Shown one piece after another: positions 1 to 9,418 of a DNA stretch of 64,000 bases (positions are counted from its first letter, which is position 1; each line of letters begins with the position of its first letter). This stretch comes from Actinomycetota bacterium (GTDB lineage: Bacteria; Actinomycetota; Acidimicrobiia; Acidimicrobiales; Acidimicrobilacustridaceae), in contig JACPNV010000031.1 in assembly GCA_016185305.1 (NCBI GenBank), positions 1-64,000 of the forward strand, given 5' to 3'. Below the pieces are notes generated by a model. That model was not told the origin of the DNA and ran no database searches. It worked only from the letters and a program-made list of their open reading frames with translations. Both the position numbers and the translations under genes were made by a program.

Positions 1-1
1 G

Positions 2-130
2 CCAAACGGCGCCTTCACCGGCACACCCGAAGAAGCCCTCGACTGCGCCTGCGGCCTCTACCTCAACGACCCCACCGCCTGGACCAGGCTCTCAGACGAT
101 GACCTCCCAGATACACGCGAGGACTATTGA
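2..130 (+). CDS. 3' end of an unidentified protein
   Basis: An open frame enters from the left edge and stops at TGA 128-130. It gives 42 residues ending in an acidic stretch (LSDDDLPDTREDY). I do not recognise the family. It lies on the same strand as the regulator gene that follows, and probably belongs to the same integrated island. Only the tail is visible, so no function is proposed. Confidence 0.4.
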   Translation, partial: PNGAFTGTPEEALDCACGLYLNDPTAWTRLSDDDLPDTREDY

Positions 131-216
131 AGAGGACCACTAAGCATACCCGACGAACACAACGGAGGGAAGATGTCAATATCACCGTCCCGTTATGTCC
201 GTGCTAGTGTGCGTCC

Positions 217-909
217 GTGCGCAAAGCATCGAAGACGTCCGGCGATCCCATGCGTCAGGCCGACGCCGACCTGAACCAGATCGTCGCCTACAACTTCAAA
301 GCGGCCCGAGAGCTGCGGGGCTGGACCCAGGAAGAGGCGGCGATCCGGCTCGAACCGCTCCTCGGCCAGCGGCTGCCCCAAGCAAGCATTTCCGCGATCG
401 AGCGTGCCTACGAGGGCGACCGCCACCGGGAGTTCGACGCGCACGAGCTGCTGGCGTTCGCCGAGGCGTTCAGCCTCCCGATGATCTGGTTCCTGCTGCC
501 ACCACCTGGTGACGACCGCTGGCTCCGCAGCACGGAACGCCGGGTGAGCGATCTCTACGGCCTCGTCTTCGGCCGGCCTGAGACCCTCCCACCGGTGTAC
601 GACCGGCTACGCCAACTCGGCATCGAGGAGCCAACCGAGGCCGATGTCGCCGTCGAGCAGATCCTCGGCACGACGAGCGATGCTCGCCAGCGGAGCTTCA
701 CCGAGCGGCGCACCGAGGTGTTGATGGCGTTGCTCGACCGCGAAGCCAGCAACCTCGACCGGGCCGCGGACGAGCTCGGTGCGTTCTTCGATCACCTCCG
801 CCGCGTCGGCGTCCGAGGGTTCGTGGCGGAGAACATCCACCCCAACTCGATCGGCGACCAGCCCGGCCTACCGCCCGAGGCTCGACCGGCGAACCGGTCG
901 AAGCCGTAG
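217..909 (+). CDS. XRE-family HTH regulator
   Basis: The protein has a Cro/C1-type helix-turn-helix at about residues 20-95 (AARELRGWTQEEAAIRLE, then SISAIERAYEG), followed by a helical C-terminal half of about 130 residues that I do not recognise. XRE proteins bind operator DNA as dimers. The start is GTG 217; a TANNNT-type -10 (TAGTGT, 205-210) lies 6 nt upstream, which would give a leaderless mRNA. An internal ATG at 250 is the alternative start. The stop is 21 nt before the RelE-like gene on the same strand, so it may act as antitoxin or autorepressor of that pair. That role is inferred from position only; the HTH call itself is secure. Confidence 0.8.
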   Translation: MRKASKTSGDPMRQADADLNQIVAYNFKAARELRGWTQEEAAIRLEPLLGQRLPQASISAIERAYEGDRHREFDAHELLAFAEAFSLPMIWFLLPPPGDDRWLRSTERRVSDLYGLVFGRPETLPPVYDRLRQLGIEEPTEADVAVEQILGTTSDARQRSFTERRTEVLMALLDREASNLDRAADELGAFFDHLRRVGVRGFVAENIHPNSIGDQPGLPPEARPANRSKP

Positions 910-930
910 CCGGCCACGCCGGAGGTCACC

Positions 931-1407
931 ATGCCGTCGAAGCGGAAGAAGCAGCCGGCCAAGCCGCCGCGGTTCACGTTGAGCTTCGTCGGGAGTGCGC
1001 TCGAGGACGCCAAGCAGGTGCCGGTCAAGCTGCGCGCGCAGCTCACGCGCATCCTCGAGCAGCTTTCGATGGAAGGCTGCAAGGCCGCCGGCTACGCGCT
1101 CAGCGGCCCGCCGCCCTGGCCCCATCTCTGCTCCGTCCACTTCGACGGCTGGCGCGTCGTGGTTGCCTTTCCGGTCGACGACGAGGTCACCGTCGTCAAG
1201 ATCGCCGAGCACGATCCCGACAGCGACCCCTACCACGAGATCGCCGACGAGCTGGACGTTCCCGTGTCGAAGGAAGAGCGCACCAAGCCGCCGTGCTGCG
1301 GTCCCGACCGCGAACCGCCGATCGATCCTCAGGTGGTCGAGGACTTCGACGCCGCATTCAACGCGTTGATCCGGCGCGAACGCCGGGAGCGATCACGCCG
1401 ACCGTGA
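931..1407 (+). CDS. RelE/ParE-like protein (possible toxin)
   Basis: This 158-aa protein has a central segment of about 90 residues with the RelE/ParE pattern: a helical hairpin (VPVKLRAQLTRILEQL), then beta strands in which an Arg/Trp-bearing strand (VHFDGWRVVVAF) leads to a last strand (EVTVVKIAEHD). A Lys/Pro-rich N-terminus and an Arg-rich C-terminus flank it. RelE/ParE proteins are mRNA interferases or gyrase inhibitors; the catalytic residues cannot be assigned here, so the activity is unknown. The gene follows the XRE gene by 21 nt, as expected of a HigB/HigA-like pair although in the reverse gene order (regulator first). Its 3' end overlaps the convergent HTH gene by 15 bp. Confidence 0.55.
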   Translation: MPSKRKKQPAKPPRFTLSFVGSALEDAKQVPVKLRAQLTRILEQLSMEGCKAAGYALSGPPPWPHLCSVHFDGWRVVVAFPVDDEVTVVKIAEHDPDSDPYHEIADELDVPVSKEERTKPPCCGPDREPPIDPQVVEDFDAAFNALIRRERRERSRRP

Positions 1408-1917
1408 CGCCCGCTCACCGAAGAGCTGTTCCTCGATGTGCTCGGGATCGATGCGTACACGGGAGTCGAGCTCGTCGATGCGCCCGGCAAGTTCGAGACG
1501 GGTCCGCTGGTCCTCCAACGCGTCGAGCAGCCGGCGAAGGAGCCGCTCGTCCTGACCGATCCGCCGGATCGTGCTCGACGCGGCGAGGGTCTCTCCGAGC
1601 GACCTCGGCGTGATCGAGACGGGCTTCGCATCGGGAACGGCATCGAGCACCCCACGCTCGAGCCAGGTCCGCACGGTCGGCTCGGTGATGTCGAGGAGTC
1701 GTGCAGCAACAGAAACCGGGATGCCACCTCCGGCTTCATCGGCTCGCGCCACGATGGCCGCAAGGTGACGGGCGACGCCGGTCGGAACGGCAGGCTCGCC
1801 CAGGGCCGAAACGGCGTCCGCTACATCCACCGCGAGCGCGACGTTCGCCCGCCGATCACGACGGAGGTCGAGCACCCAGGAGGGAAGGGAACGTGCTGAT
1901 GCTGCTGACGAAGCCAT
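1393..1917 (-). CDS. HTH protein, MerR/excisionase-like
   Basis: The 174-aa protein has a helix-turn-helix of the MerR/excisionase kind in its middle (VSVAARLLDITEPTVRTWLE, about residues 85-104), followed by a charged, probably coiled-coil helix (QDERLLRRLLDALEDQRTRL) that could dimerise. It begins at ATG 1917. An AT-rich perfect inverted repeat (1935-1970) sits just upstream, which suggests autoregulation. Its 3' end overlaps the RelE-like gene tail-to-tail. The direction matches the restriction operon, but the gene is separated from hsdR by its own regulatory region. Candidate roles are antitoxin-type repressor or controller of the restriction system; the sequence does not decide between them. 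Confidence 0.6.
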   Translation of the reverse strand: MASSAASARSLPSWVLDLRRDRRANVALAVDVADAVSALGEPAVPTGVARHLAAIVARADEAGGGIPVSVAARLLDITEPTVRTWLERGVLDAVPDAKPVSITPRSLGETLAASSTIRRIGQDERLLRRLLDALEDQRTRLELAGRIDELDSRVRIDPEHIEEQLFGERASRSA

Positions 1918-1934
1918 GAGCGAAGACTACCAAG

Positions 1935-1970
1935 ATTTCTTTCTGAAATCAGATCTAATCCGAAAGAAAT
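1935..1970. promoter_or_regulatory. AT-rich inverted repeat, probable operator
   Basis: Perfect 9-bp arms (atttctttc at 1935-1943 and gaaagaaat at 1962-1970) flank a spacer that contains a second, imperfect palindrome centred on agatct. The site lies 18 bp upstream of the minus-strand HTH gene and 15 bp beyond the hsdR stop. No T-tract follows on either strand, so a terminator is unlikely. It reads best as an operator in the HTH gene promoter. Confidence 0.5.
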
Positions 1971-1985
1971 GCCGGTGGGCGCCAC

Positions 1986-4900
1986 TCAGGTCAGCGAGGT
2001 CTCGCTCTCGTCGTCGTGAGCGACGCGATCCTCGACGATCTGATCCAGGTTCACGATCGGGTCTGACGTGATCACCTCGGCCCACGTCTGGCAAACGGCC
2101 TGCGCCCAAGCGGCCGCCTCGGCCGCGTCACCGGTGCGGTAGCCGTAGCCGTTGATCTCGATGCGAACGTTGTCGGAGTTCGACGAATCGGCGCTCCAGT
2201 GCCAGTTGCGGACGTTGTGACTCGGCAACTGCTTGGCGAGGCGGTCTTCGTAACGGTCGTGAAGGATGTCGAGCACCGCCGAGTTCTCTTCCCTCGTGTC
2301 GTACCCAGCGATGTGGAGGCCCACGGAGCAGGACTCCTGCGTGGTCTTTATGCTCAGGCGTGCCGATCGCCCGTCGAGCTCTGAAGAGGACGGGAAACGC
2401 ATCTCGATGTACGCGCCGCGTGTGTGCATCCGGATGTGTCGCAGCCCTGCGCCGGACAACGGGGCTTGGACGATGTCGAGGACGGCCTTCAGGTAGGCCT
2501 TCTTGTCGGCGTTCACCTTGCCGGCTGTCGCGCTGCCCTTCCGGTTTTTCGATTGCCGCAGAAACGTGTTCGGCTTGGCGAGGATGTCGAAGTCGACGTG
2601 GTACACGTGATCTGCGCCCTGCGTGAATCGCACCCGCGTGAGGACGTAGCCGACATCTGACGACGAGGTCCGGTTCAGGAAGTCGATGGCAGCGACATGG
2701 GCCTCGGCGCTCGTCTCTGTCACCCACACGGCGAGGCCGCGGCCCTGTTGTGCGAGATAGGTGATGAGTGGTCCGAGGTGCCTGTGGTCAGTGATCGAGT
2801 ACTGGTTCTCGATCACGACCGGGAACTCCGTCCCGTCGTCGTCGGTTCCTGCGGCGAGGATGTCGAGCCGCTTCTCTGCCGCCGCGACTTCGGTGTCGAC
2901 GAGGGTCAGCTCCGCAAGCCCGAGTGCGTCTGCGAGGAGGTCCAGATTCTCGGCGAGCCACGGCGTGAAGTGGGTGGCCTCGCCCGGCAGAACGTCACGG
3001 GCCGGCACCCACGCCATTGGCTTGATCACCGGCGGACCAACATGGCTCATCGTCCGATGATGCCACTTGGGGAGGCTCGCCCCAGTTCGTCGGGGTTTGA
3101 CCTTCTTGTAGTCGCTCTCGAGGCCCACCGGCCGTCCATCGTCGTCGACGCCGATTAGCAGCGCCCCGCCCTGACCGTTGAGGAAGCCGGCGACCGTCTT
3201 GGCGATGATCTGCTCGGAGAGTTGCGGGTCATCGGGATCGCCCACACTCCACCTCGCGGACTGCTTGAACTCCACCAAGCGCGTCTCGTCAGCCAAGAGC
3301 TCCTCGGTGGACATCGTCCAGGTTTCGCGCAGCCCGAAGACCTCCTCCATCAGCCGGGCGAACACCTCGGGGTCCTGCCGGGCCTGCTCCAGGAGGTCGT
3401 CGCCGATATCGGCCGCCTTGCTCGGCAGCGTCGCCACCGGTGCCTTCTCCCGTGGCTCCTCGAACGCTCCCGTGTACACCGACTGGCCGTTGTCGAAGTA
3501 GCTGGCGTAGATGTGCTCGTAGACCCGCTGCACCTTGTCGTCGAATAGCTCGGGGCCGTAGACCTCCGGCAATCCGTTGTCGAGGATCTCCCCCACCGCT
3601 ACCTGCACGGCGGCCCGGGTGTGCTGGCGCTTGCGCCAGTCGAGCACCAGCTTCTCGGTGACGTGTTCGAGCAGCTTCTTGGCCGTCGCCTTGACCTGCT
3701 TCCGCTCGGCCTCGGTCAGCTCCGGCTCGGGCTTCGTCAGCAGATCGAAGACGGCCAGCTCGTCTTCGGTGAGGTCTTCGCGCACCGTGCGCTGCTCGTC
3801 CTCGTTCAGCTCGTCGTTGATGGCCTTGAGCCGGCGGAGGAACTCTTCGAGGTTGTGGGTGCCTGCGTTGTACTCGTCGATCAGGCGCCGGAACCGTTCG
3901 GCAAGATCGAGGCGCGTCGGGTTCTTGCGCACGGCGTCGTCGAGGCGGCGTTCGAGGTTCTGCTCGATGTTCTTCGCCGCGGTGCGCTTGTTGCCGGCGA
4001 AGCGGAGGGCGAGCTGCTCGAAGTCGAGCTGGTTGAGGTCGATGAGCGGGCTGGAGTCACCACCGCTGCGGATCACATACTCCTCGGCACCGACGGACCG
4101 GTCGAGCAGCTCGCTCACACCGTCCATCACGTCGCTGATGTCCGGAGCCTCGGTGATCGACTCGAGCTTCGCCGCGAGCGTGCGGATCACCGCCACGCGG
4201 TGCGTCGCCTCCTGTGCGGCCGGATCAGGCAGGAGCGACTTGAAGATGGCCCGCAAGCGCCGCGCCAGGCTGACGAAGCGGCGGCGGGTGGCATCGTCGA
4301 CGAGGAGCGATTCCACGGCCGCCTTCTGGAGCGCAATGAACTCGAACCCCTTGGCTGCTTCGAGGTCGGCCAGCTCGACGTCGTTGGCGTCGAGGAACTC
4401 GACGATCTCGGCGAGGGCCTCCTCCAGCTCCTCGGCCAGCGCGTCCTTCGACTCGATCGGGGTGAAGCCGCCCTCGCGCGTGGCCCCGTAGATCGCGAGA
4501 GCGGCTTCGAGGTTGCGAAACACCCCGACGTAGTCGACGATCAGCCCGCTGTCCTTCTCGGGAAACACCCGGTTGGCGCGGGCGATCGTCTGCATCAGCG
4601 TGTGGTTGCGCATCGGCTTGTCGAGGTAGATCGTCGAGCAAGACGGTGCGTCGAAGCCGGTGAGCCACATCGCGCACACGAACACGAGGCGGAATGGGTC
4701 GTCGGGGTCCTTGAACTTGGAGTCGAGGTCCTCCTCGTTCATGCGCTTGCGGTGCGTAGCGATGTCGAGGCCGACGTCGGCCATGTCAGCCACCTCGTTC
4801 TGCGATTGCGAGACCACGACGGCCATGTCGGTGGTGCGCATGAACTCGATCGTCTCGGCGAGCGGTGGCCGCTCCAGCTCCGGCGTCGTCTCCAGCTCGG

Positions 4901-6608
4901 CTTCGAGCTTGCTGAGGTGCTCGGCCCAGTGCTTCTGCACGAGGTCGTACATCCGCACCGCGGTCGCCTTGTCGATGGCGATGTGCATGGCCTTGCCCCG
5001 GAAGCCTCGACCGACGAAGTGGTCGACCAGGTCGGCGGCGATCTCGTCGAGGCGCTCGGCGCGGGTGATGAGGTGGTACTGGCGGGAGAACTGCCGCGCA
5101 ACCGCCTTCTCCTGGTCGGGGTCGAGGGCGGCGTCGTCGAGCAGCGCTTCGAGCTCGGCGTCGAACTCCTGGTTGGTGAGCTGCAGCTCGGGAATGCGGT
5201 TCTCGTAGTAGAGCGGGACCGTCGCCCCGTCGATGATCGAGTCCCGGAAGTTGTAGGTCGACACGTAGTCGCCGAACACCTGGCGGGTCAGCTCCTCCTC
5301 GCCGGCGATCAGCGGCGTGCCGGTGAACCCGAGGAACGAGGCGTTGGGCAGCGCCTGGCGCATGTTCCAGGCGAGCTGGTCGTACTGCGAGCGGTGCGCC
5401 TCGTCGGTGATGACGATGATGTCCCTGCGGTCGGAGAGGACCGGCATCGGCTGGCCGGCCTCCGGCGGCCGGAACTTGTGGATCAGCGTGAAGACGTAGC
5501 GGTGGTCCTGCCCGAGCAGCTCGCGCAGGTGCTCCGACGTCTCGGCGTGCACGTTCTCGCCGGACGTGAGCACGCCCGAGTCGGCGAACTCCTCGTAGAG
5601 CTGATCGTCGAGCTCCTTGCGGTCCGTCACCTCGACGAAGGTCCAGTTGCCGGGCAGCTTCCGCAGCACCTTCTGCGTGAACCACAGGTTCGAGAGCGAC
5701 TTACCGCTGCCCTGGGTGTGCCAGAACACGCCGAGCTTCGAGCTCTCCTCCGCGCGCGCCGTGTGCAGCGCCTCGATGGCGTTGTTGACGCCGAGGTACT
5801 GGTGGTTCTTCGCGACAGCCTTGACAAGTCCGCCGGGCCGCTCGGTGTAGGTCACGAAGTTCTCCACGAGATCGAGCAGGCGGTAGGGATCGCATGTGCC
5901 GCGCAAGGCCGTCTCGAGACTGACAACGCCGACCTCGCCTTCCGAGTTGATCTTCTTCCAGTCGGCGAAGAAGTCCCACGGCGCGTAGGTCGAACCGACC
6001 TTCGTCTCCGAGCCGTTGGACAGGATCACGAACGCGTTGAACCAGAAGATCTGCCCGATGGTGTCGCGGTAGTCGCGCAGGTTGTCGTCGTAGGCGTTGC
6101 GGATGTTCTTGTGCGAGACCTTCAGCTCGATGAACACGAGCGGGATGCCGTTGACGAACAGCACGATGTCGGCCCGCCGTTTGTACATCTCGCCGGTGAC
6201 CCACAGCTGCGAGACGGCGAGCCAGTCGTTCGCCTCGACGTTGTCCCAGTGGACGAAGCGGATGGTGACGGTGTCAGGTCGACCATCGATCTCGGTCTGG
6301 ACCTTCACGCCGTCGCGCAGCAGCCGGTGGACCTCGCGGTTCGCCCGCACCCGATCCATCGTCGAGCGGCTCTCGGCGAGGATCTCGACCGCCGAGTCGA
6401 GTGCCGCATCCGGCACACCGGGGTTGAGACCCCGCAGCGCTACCCGGAGGCGGTGATGCAGGACGACCTCGGCCTGAGAGTCGCGGCCCAGTGTGCCGGC
6501 CGGGCCGAGCATCTCGTCGAAGCCGGAGGCGACTTCCCACCGGAGGTCGCGTAGCAGCCGCATCGCGGGCTGCTCGACCAGTGCATCCTCCGTCAGCCCG
6601 CCAGCCAT
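1986..6608 (-). CDS. hsdR: Type I restriction subunit HsdR fused to AlbA_2 and DUF4268 regions
   Basis: HsdR is the ATP-dependent translocase and nuclease of a type I restriction enzyme. Residues 1 to about 1090 are a full HsdR: an N-terminal PD-(D/E)XK site (D147, E161-L-K163), Walker A in GVFWHTQGSGKS (about 293-304), DEAH at 402-405, and FTGTP as motif III. The protein then continues to 1540 residues, where HsdR usually ends near 1000-1100. Residues about 1107-1172 match the start of an AlbA_2 (Schlafen-type) domain (VEFKQSARW, LLIGVDDDG, GLESDYKKVK). From about 1205 comes a DUF4268-type protein beginning FTPWLAENLDLL, with a second nuclease-like motif (RLDIL...VVIENQ, D1249 and E1267, Gln in place of Lys). 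The gene lies 2 nt after hsdS. The fusion is read directly from one open frame; its function is unknown. Confidence 0.93.
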   Translation of the reverse strand: MAGGLTEDALVEQPAMRLLRDLRWEVASGFDEMLGPAGTLGRDSQAEVVLHHRLRVALRGLNPGVPDAALDSAVEILAESRSTMDRVRANREVHRLLRDGVKVQTEIDGRPDTVTIRFVHWDNVEANDWLAVSQLWVTGEMYKRRADIVLFVNGIPLVFIELKVSHKNIRNAYDDNLRDYRDTIGQIFWFNAFVILSNGSETKVGSTYAPWDFFADWKKINSEGEVGVVSLETALRGTCDPYRLLDLVENFVTYTERPGGLVKAVAKNHQYLGVNNAIEALHTARAEESSKLGVFWHTQGSGKSLSNLWFTQKVLRKLPGNWTFVEVTDRKELDDQLYEEFADSGVLTSGENVHAETSEHLRELLGQDHRYVFTLIHKFRPPEAGQPMPVLSDRRDIIVITDEAHRSQYDQLAWNMRQALPNASFLGFTGTPLIAGEEELTRQVFGDYVSTYNFRDSIIDGATVPLYYENRIPELQLTNQEFDAELEALLDDAALDPDQEKAVARQFSRQYHLITRAERLDEIAADLVDHFVGRGFRGKAMHIAIDKATAVRMYDLVQKHWAEHLSKLEAELETTPELERPPLAETIEFMRTTDMAVVVSQSQNEVADMADVGLDIATHRKRMNEEDLDSKFKDPDDPFRLVFVCAMWLTGFDAPSCSTIYLDKPMRNHTLMQTIARANRVFPEKDSGLIVDYVGVFRNLEAALAIYGATREGGFTPIESKDALAEELEEALAEIVEFLDANDVELADLEAAKGFEFIALQKAAVESLLVDDATRRRFVSLARRLRAIFKSLLPDPAAQEATHRVAVIRTLAAKLESITEAPDISDVMDGVSELLDRSVGAEEYVIRSGGDSSPLIDLNQLDFEQLALRFAGNKRTAAKNIEQNLERRLDDAVRKNPTRLDLAERFRRLIDEYNAGTHNLEEFLRRLKAINDELNEDEQRTVREDLTEDELAVFDLLTKPEPELTEAERKQVKATAKKLLEHVTEKLVLDWRKRQHTRAAVQVAVGEILDNGLPEVYGPELFDDKVQRVYEHIYASYFDNGQSVYTGAFEEPREKAPVATLPSKAADIGDDLLEQARQDPEVFARLMEEVFGLRETWTMSTEELLADETRLVEFKQSARWSVGDPDDPQLSEQIIAKTVAGFLNGQGGALLIGVDDDGRPVGLESDYKKVKPRRTGASLPKWHHRTMSHVGPPVIKPMAWVPARDVLPGEATHFTPWLAENLDLLADALGLAELTLVDTEVAAAEKRLDILAAGTDDDGTEFPVVIENQYSITDHRHLGPLITYLAQQGRGLAVWVTETSAEAHVAAIDFLNRTSSSDVGYVLTRVRFTQGADHVYHVDFDILAKPNTFLRQSKNRKGSATAGKVNADKKAYLKAVLDIVQAPLSGAGLRHIRMHTRGAYIEMRFPSSSELDGRSARLSIKTTQESCSVGLHIAGYDTREENSAVLDILHDRYEDRLAKQLPSHNVRNWHWSADSSNSDNVRIEINGYGYRTGDAAEAAAWAQAVCQTWAEVITSDPIVNLDQIVEDRVAHDDESETSLT

Positions 6609-6610
6609 GC

Positions 6611-7816
6611 TCAGGCCACCGGTTCCAGGTCGAGTTCAAGGCGCGAGAGATCAAGCTCACCGCTGATGAGCCGCGGCAGGAGAAGATCTCGGGCTTGACG
6701 AAGAGCGGTGTTCTGTCGAATCAGGTTCGATCTCAGCTCGTACATCTGATCCACGACGACGGCGAACCGTTCGAGTACCTCGGCCGGGGGCCTGAGAACC
6801 TTCAGGCCATAGGCTTGGTCACGCGATAGGCCGGGGACGGCAGCGTGCGAGTCGATGAACTCCAGCGTCTGTAGTAGGTGAAAGCAGTAGATGAGGGGCG
6901 CTTCCGTCCGCACGAAGTACGTCGTGTCGATCGGCCAGAAGTCGCCGTCGGACCAGTGCACAGCTCCGACGTTGCCCTTCCGGCCCACGACGATGCCTGG
7001 CCCCCTTACCAGCGACCTGTCATGCCAACCAACGATGCCCGAGGAGCCGTAGACAGCCACGGGCCCAGCGCGACGATCGTCGGCTTTGAGCGCCTTTCCG
7101 TAGGCAAGCTCGAGAATCTCTGATAATGGGACGACAGCCCAGTCAGCCGGAATCGGGCCAAGCTCCGAATCGACTAGTTCTGAATTACTGCTTCCTGAGT
7201 GTCGGAAGCTGACGAACCACTCGCGGTAGATCGACCGGGCCATCTCTTCCAGCACTTGGATCCGTCTGAGGTTGCTCCCGATTAGCTCGTCGTAGGAGGA
7301 GATGAGGTAGACGATCTGATCCTGAACCATGGCCGGAGGTACAGGCACATGTAGTTGACGTTGGGCCGAGATGCTGACGAAGGGCCGCGTCGATTGATTA
7401 CCGATGGCGAACATCTCCGCCTTGAATGCCGGACTTCTGAAGGCGCACGCGAGGTACCGCGCACGAAGCAGGTCTTCGTTTACCCGGTAGTAGGTCACCT
7501 GAGGCGTGAGCATGGCGTATGCCTCCAACGGTGGAAGCACCGCCACCTCGCCCAACGTTCCCTTGTGGCTGAGCAAAACGTCTCCCGGCCGGGCAAAGCC
7601 GACCCGAAGAAGATCCGCCTGCTCGCGTCGCAGGTGTTCACAACCGTCGAGCAGCACCCGACCGTCGCGTAGATTCCTCGACATGATGAATGGGATCCCA
7701 TCCTCGACGTAGTCCGCAGCCTTCGGATGCGCTGCGCCGTGATTCCCGTCCTGGATCGCAATGATCGCTCCGGACCGCTCGAGTTGACCGACAGTATGGA
7801 TCTCAGGGCGAGTCAT
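6611..7816 (-). CDS. hsdS: Type I restriction specificity subunit HsdS
   Basis: HsdS gives sequence specificity to the methylase (M2S) and restriction (R2M2S) complexes. The 401-aa protein shows the duplicated layout of the family: target-recognition domain 1 to about residue 165, a conserved helical spacer ([20 protein letters not shown]), target-recognition domain 2 from about 225, and a C-terminal spacer ([20 protein letters not shown]) followed by the usual [10 protein letters not shown] tail. Length is normal, so recognition should be bipartite. The start overlaps the hsdM stop by 14 bp and the stop lies 2 nt before hsdR, so all three are co-transcribed. Confidence 0.93.
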   Translation of the reverse strand: MTRPEIHTVGQLERSGAIIAIQDGNHGAAHPKAADYVEDGIPFIMSRNLRDGRVLLDGCEHLRREQADLLRVGFARPGDVLLSHKGTLGEVAVLPPLEAYAMLTPQVTYYRVNEDLLRARYLACAFRSPAFKAEMFAIGNQSTRPFVSISAQRQLHVPVPPAMVQDQIVYLISSYDELIGSNLRRIQVLEEMARSIYREWFVSFRHSGSSNSELVDSELGPIPADWAVVPLSEILELAYGKALKADDRRAGPVAVYGSSGIVGWHDRSLVRGPGIVVGRKGNVGAVHWSDGDFWPIDTTYFVRTEAPLIYCFHLLQTLEFIDSHAAVPGLSRDQAYGLKVLRPPAEVLERFAVVVDQMYELRSNLIRQNTALRQARDLLLPRLISGELDLSRLELDLEPVA

Positions 7817-9374
7817 GCGACACCGGCAATGTCAACAGATTGGCCACGGCGGCGGCGATCCGCCCTTGATGCTCCAACGCTTCGCCGTTCAGGGCCTCCA
7901 GTTCCTCCTGGAGTTGCTCCAGCCGAACAGCGAACTCGAAGCCATCGTCCTCTGCAGCGGCCAGTCCCACATATCGACCAGGGTTGAGGCTCCAGTCTTG
8001 GGCCTTGATCTCCTCGATGGTCACCGCCCGGCACTGGCCAGCAATGTCGGCGTAGGTGCCGTCAGGAAAGGAGTCGGCAATCCACGATGAACCCGAGTTC
8101 TCCGTCGCGGCGCTCGTCTCACCACGGTAAAGGCGAGCTATGCACGCGAGGTACTCGATCTGTTCGGGCAGGAAGTCGCGGTGCGCTCGATCAATCTGGT
8201 TAAACACACCTCGAGCATCAATGAAGAGCACCCTGTCGGCGCGCGCAGTGTCCCGCTTGCCGTTGTCGAGGAACCACAACGTCACTGGCAAGGCCACGGT
8301 GTAGAAGAAGTTCGTACCCACCGACACAATCACGTCGACAACGCGGTCCTCGATGAGCTGGCGACGGATCTCCATTTCTGAGCCGCGAGCGTCCGACGCC
8401 GAGTTGGCCATGACGAACCCGGCCCGGCCGGTCTCGTTGAGCGCTGAGTAGAACGCCTGGATCCAGAGGTAATTGGCGTTGTCGGGCTTCGGGAGGCCGA
8501 AGGGGAACCGCTTGTCGTCCTCGAGCTTGGCCTTGTCGACCTTGTTCACGTTGAACGGCGGATTGGCCATGACGAAGTCGAACTTGCCAATCGCGTTGTG
8601 CAGGTCCTCGTAGTAGGTGTTCGCCTCACGGATGTCGCCGGCGAGCCCGTGCACCGCCAGGTTCATCTTCGCCAGGCGCACTGTCTCCTTCGTCTTCTCC
8701 TGCCCGTAGACCGACAGCTCGGATCCGGGGTCCTTGCGGTGGCGCTCGACGAAGTGCGCCGACTGCACGAACATGCCTCCCGATCCGCACGCAGGGTCGT
8801 AGATCTTGCCGTGGTATGGCTCGATGATCTCGACGATGAGTTTGACGATCGACGTCGGCGTGAAGAACTCGCCGCCCTTCTGGCCCTCGGCAAACGCGAA
8901 CTTGGCGAGGAAGTACTCGTAGATGAGACCGAAGCCGTCGCCCTCGATCGAGTGCGGGAGCCGGCCGAGGAGCCGCAGCAGCTCGACGAGCACCTCGTTC
9001 GGCAACCCGGCGTACGCGCGGGGCAACACGCCGTCGAGATCCGGGTTCGTTCCCTCGATCGCCGCCATCGCATCGTTCAGCGCCTTGCCGATGTCAGCGC
9101 CCTCGGGCAACGACACGAGCTTGTCGAAGCGAGCCTCCTCAGGCAGGTAGAGCACGCCACGCGCGTGGTAGTCGGCGGGGCCAACCTTCCGCCGACCCGT
9201 GCCCTTGCCCTCGAGCTCGTCGTGGACAGCGGCGAAGCGCAGGTCCGCGTAGCGCAGGAAGATCAGACCGAGCACTGGCGTCGAGTACTCCGACGCGCGC
9301 AGGCCCGAATTGGCGCGCAGCTGGTCGGCGGCCTCCCACAGCCGGTTCTGCAGTTCGTTCAGATCCGTCGCCAT
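7803..9374 (-). CDS. hsdM: Type I restriction N6-adenine methyltransferase HsdM
   Basis: HsdM transfers a methyl group from SAM to adenine N6 in the site chosen by HsdS. The 523-aa sequence has an N-terminal helical HsdM_N domain (residues about 5-130), SAM-binding motif I ([10 protein letters not shown]) and catalytic motif IV (NPPF in [10 protein letters not shown]). Length is normal. A GGAGAG ribosome-binding site lies just before ATG 9374. It is the first gene of hsdM-hsdS-hsdR, and the integrase gene ends 45 bp upstream on the same strand. Confidence 0.95.
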   Translation of the reverse strand: MATDLNELQNRLWEAADQLRANSGLRASEYSTPVLGLIFLRYADLRFAAVHDELEGKGTGRRKVGPADYHARGVLYLPEEARFDKLVSLPEGADIGKALNDAMAAIEGTNPDLDGVLPRAYAGLPNEVLVELLRLLGRLPHSIEGDGFGLIYEYFLAKFAFAEGQKGGEFFTPTSIVKLIVEIIEPYHGKIYDPACGSGGMFVQSAHFVERHRKDPGSELSVYGQEKTKETVRLAKMNLAVHGLAGDIREANTYYEDLHNAIGKFDFVMANPPFNVNKVDKAKLEDDKRFPFGLPKPDNANYLWIQAFYSALNETGRAGFVMANSASDARGSEMEIRRQLIEDRVVDVIVSVGTNFFYTVALPVTLWFLDNGKRDTARADRVLFIDARGVFNQIDRAHRDFLPEQIEYLACIARLYRGETSAATENSGSSWIADSFPDGTYADIAGQCRAVTIEEIKAQDWSLNPGRYVGLAAAEDDGFEFAVRLEQLQEELEALNGEALEHQGRIAAAVANLLTLPVSHDSP

Positions 9375-9418
9375 CTCTCTCCTGTCGGTCGGTATCGCTC
9401 AGGTGTGACTGCTTGCGC

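Noticed and set aside
3621-6554. 977-codon plus-strand open frame opposite hsdR
   Set aside because: It is exactly antisense to conserved HsdR motifs and has a composition typical of a reverse-strand shadow in GC-rich DNA, with no recognisable domain.
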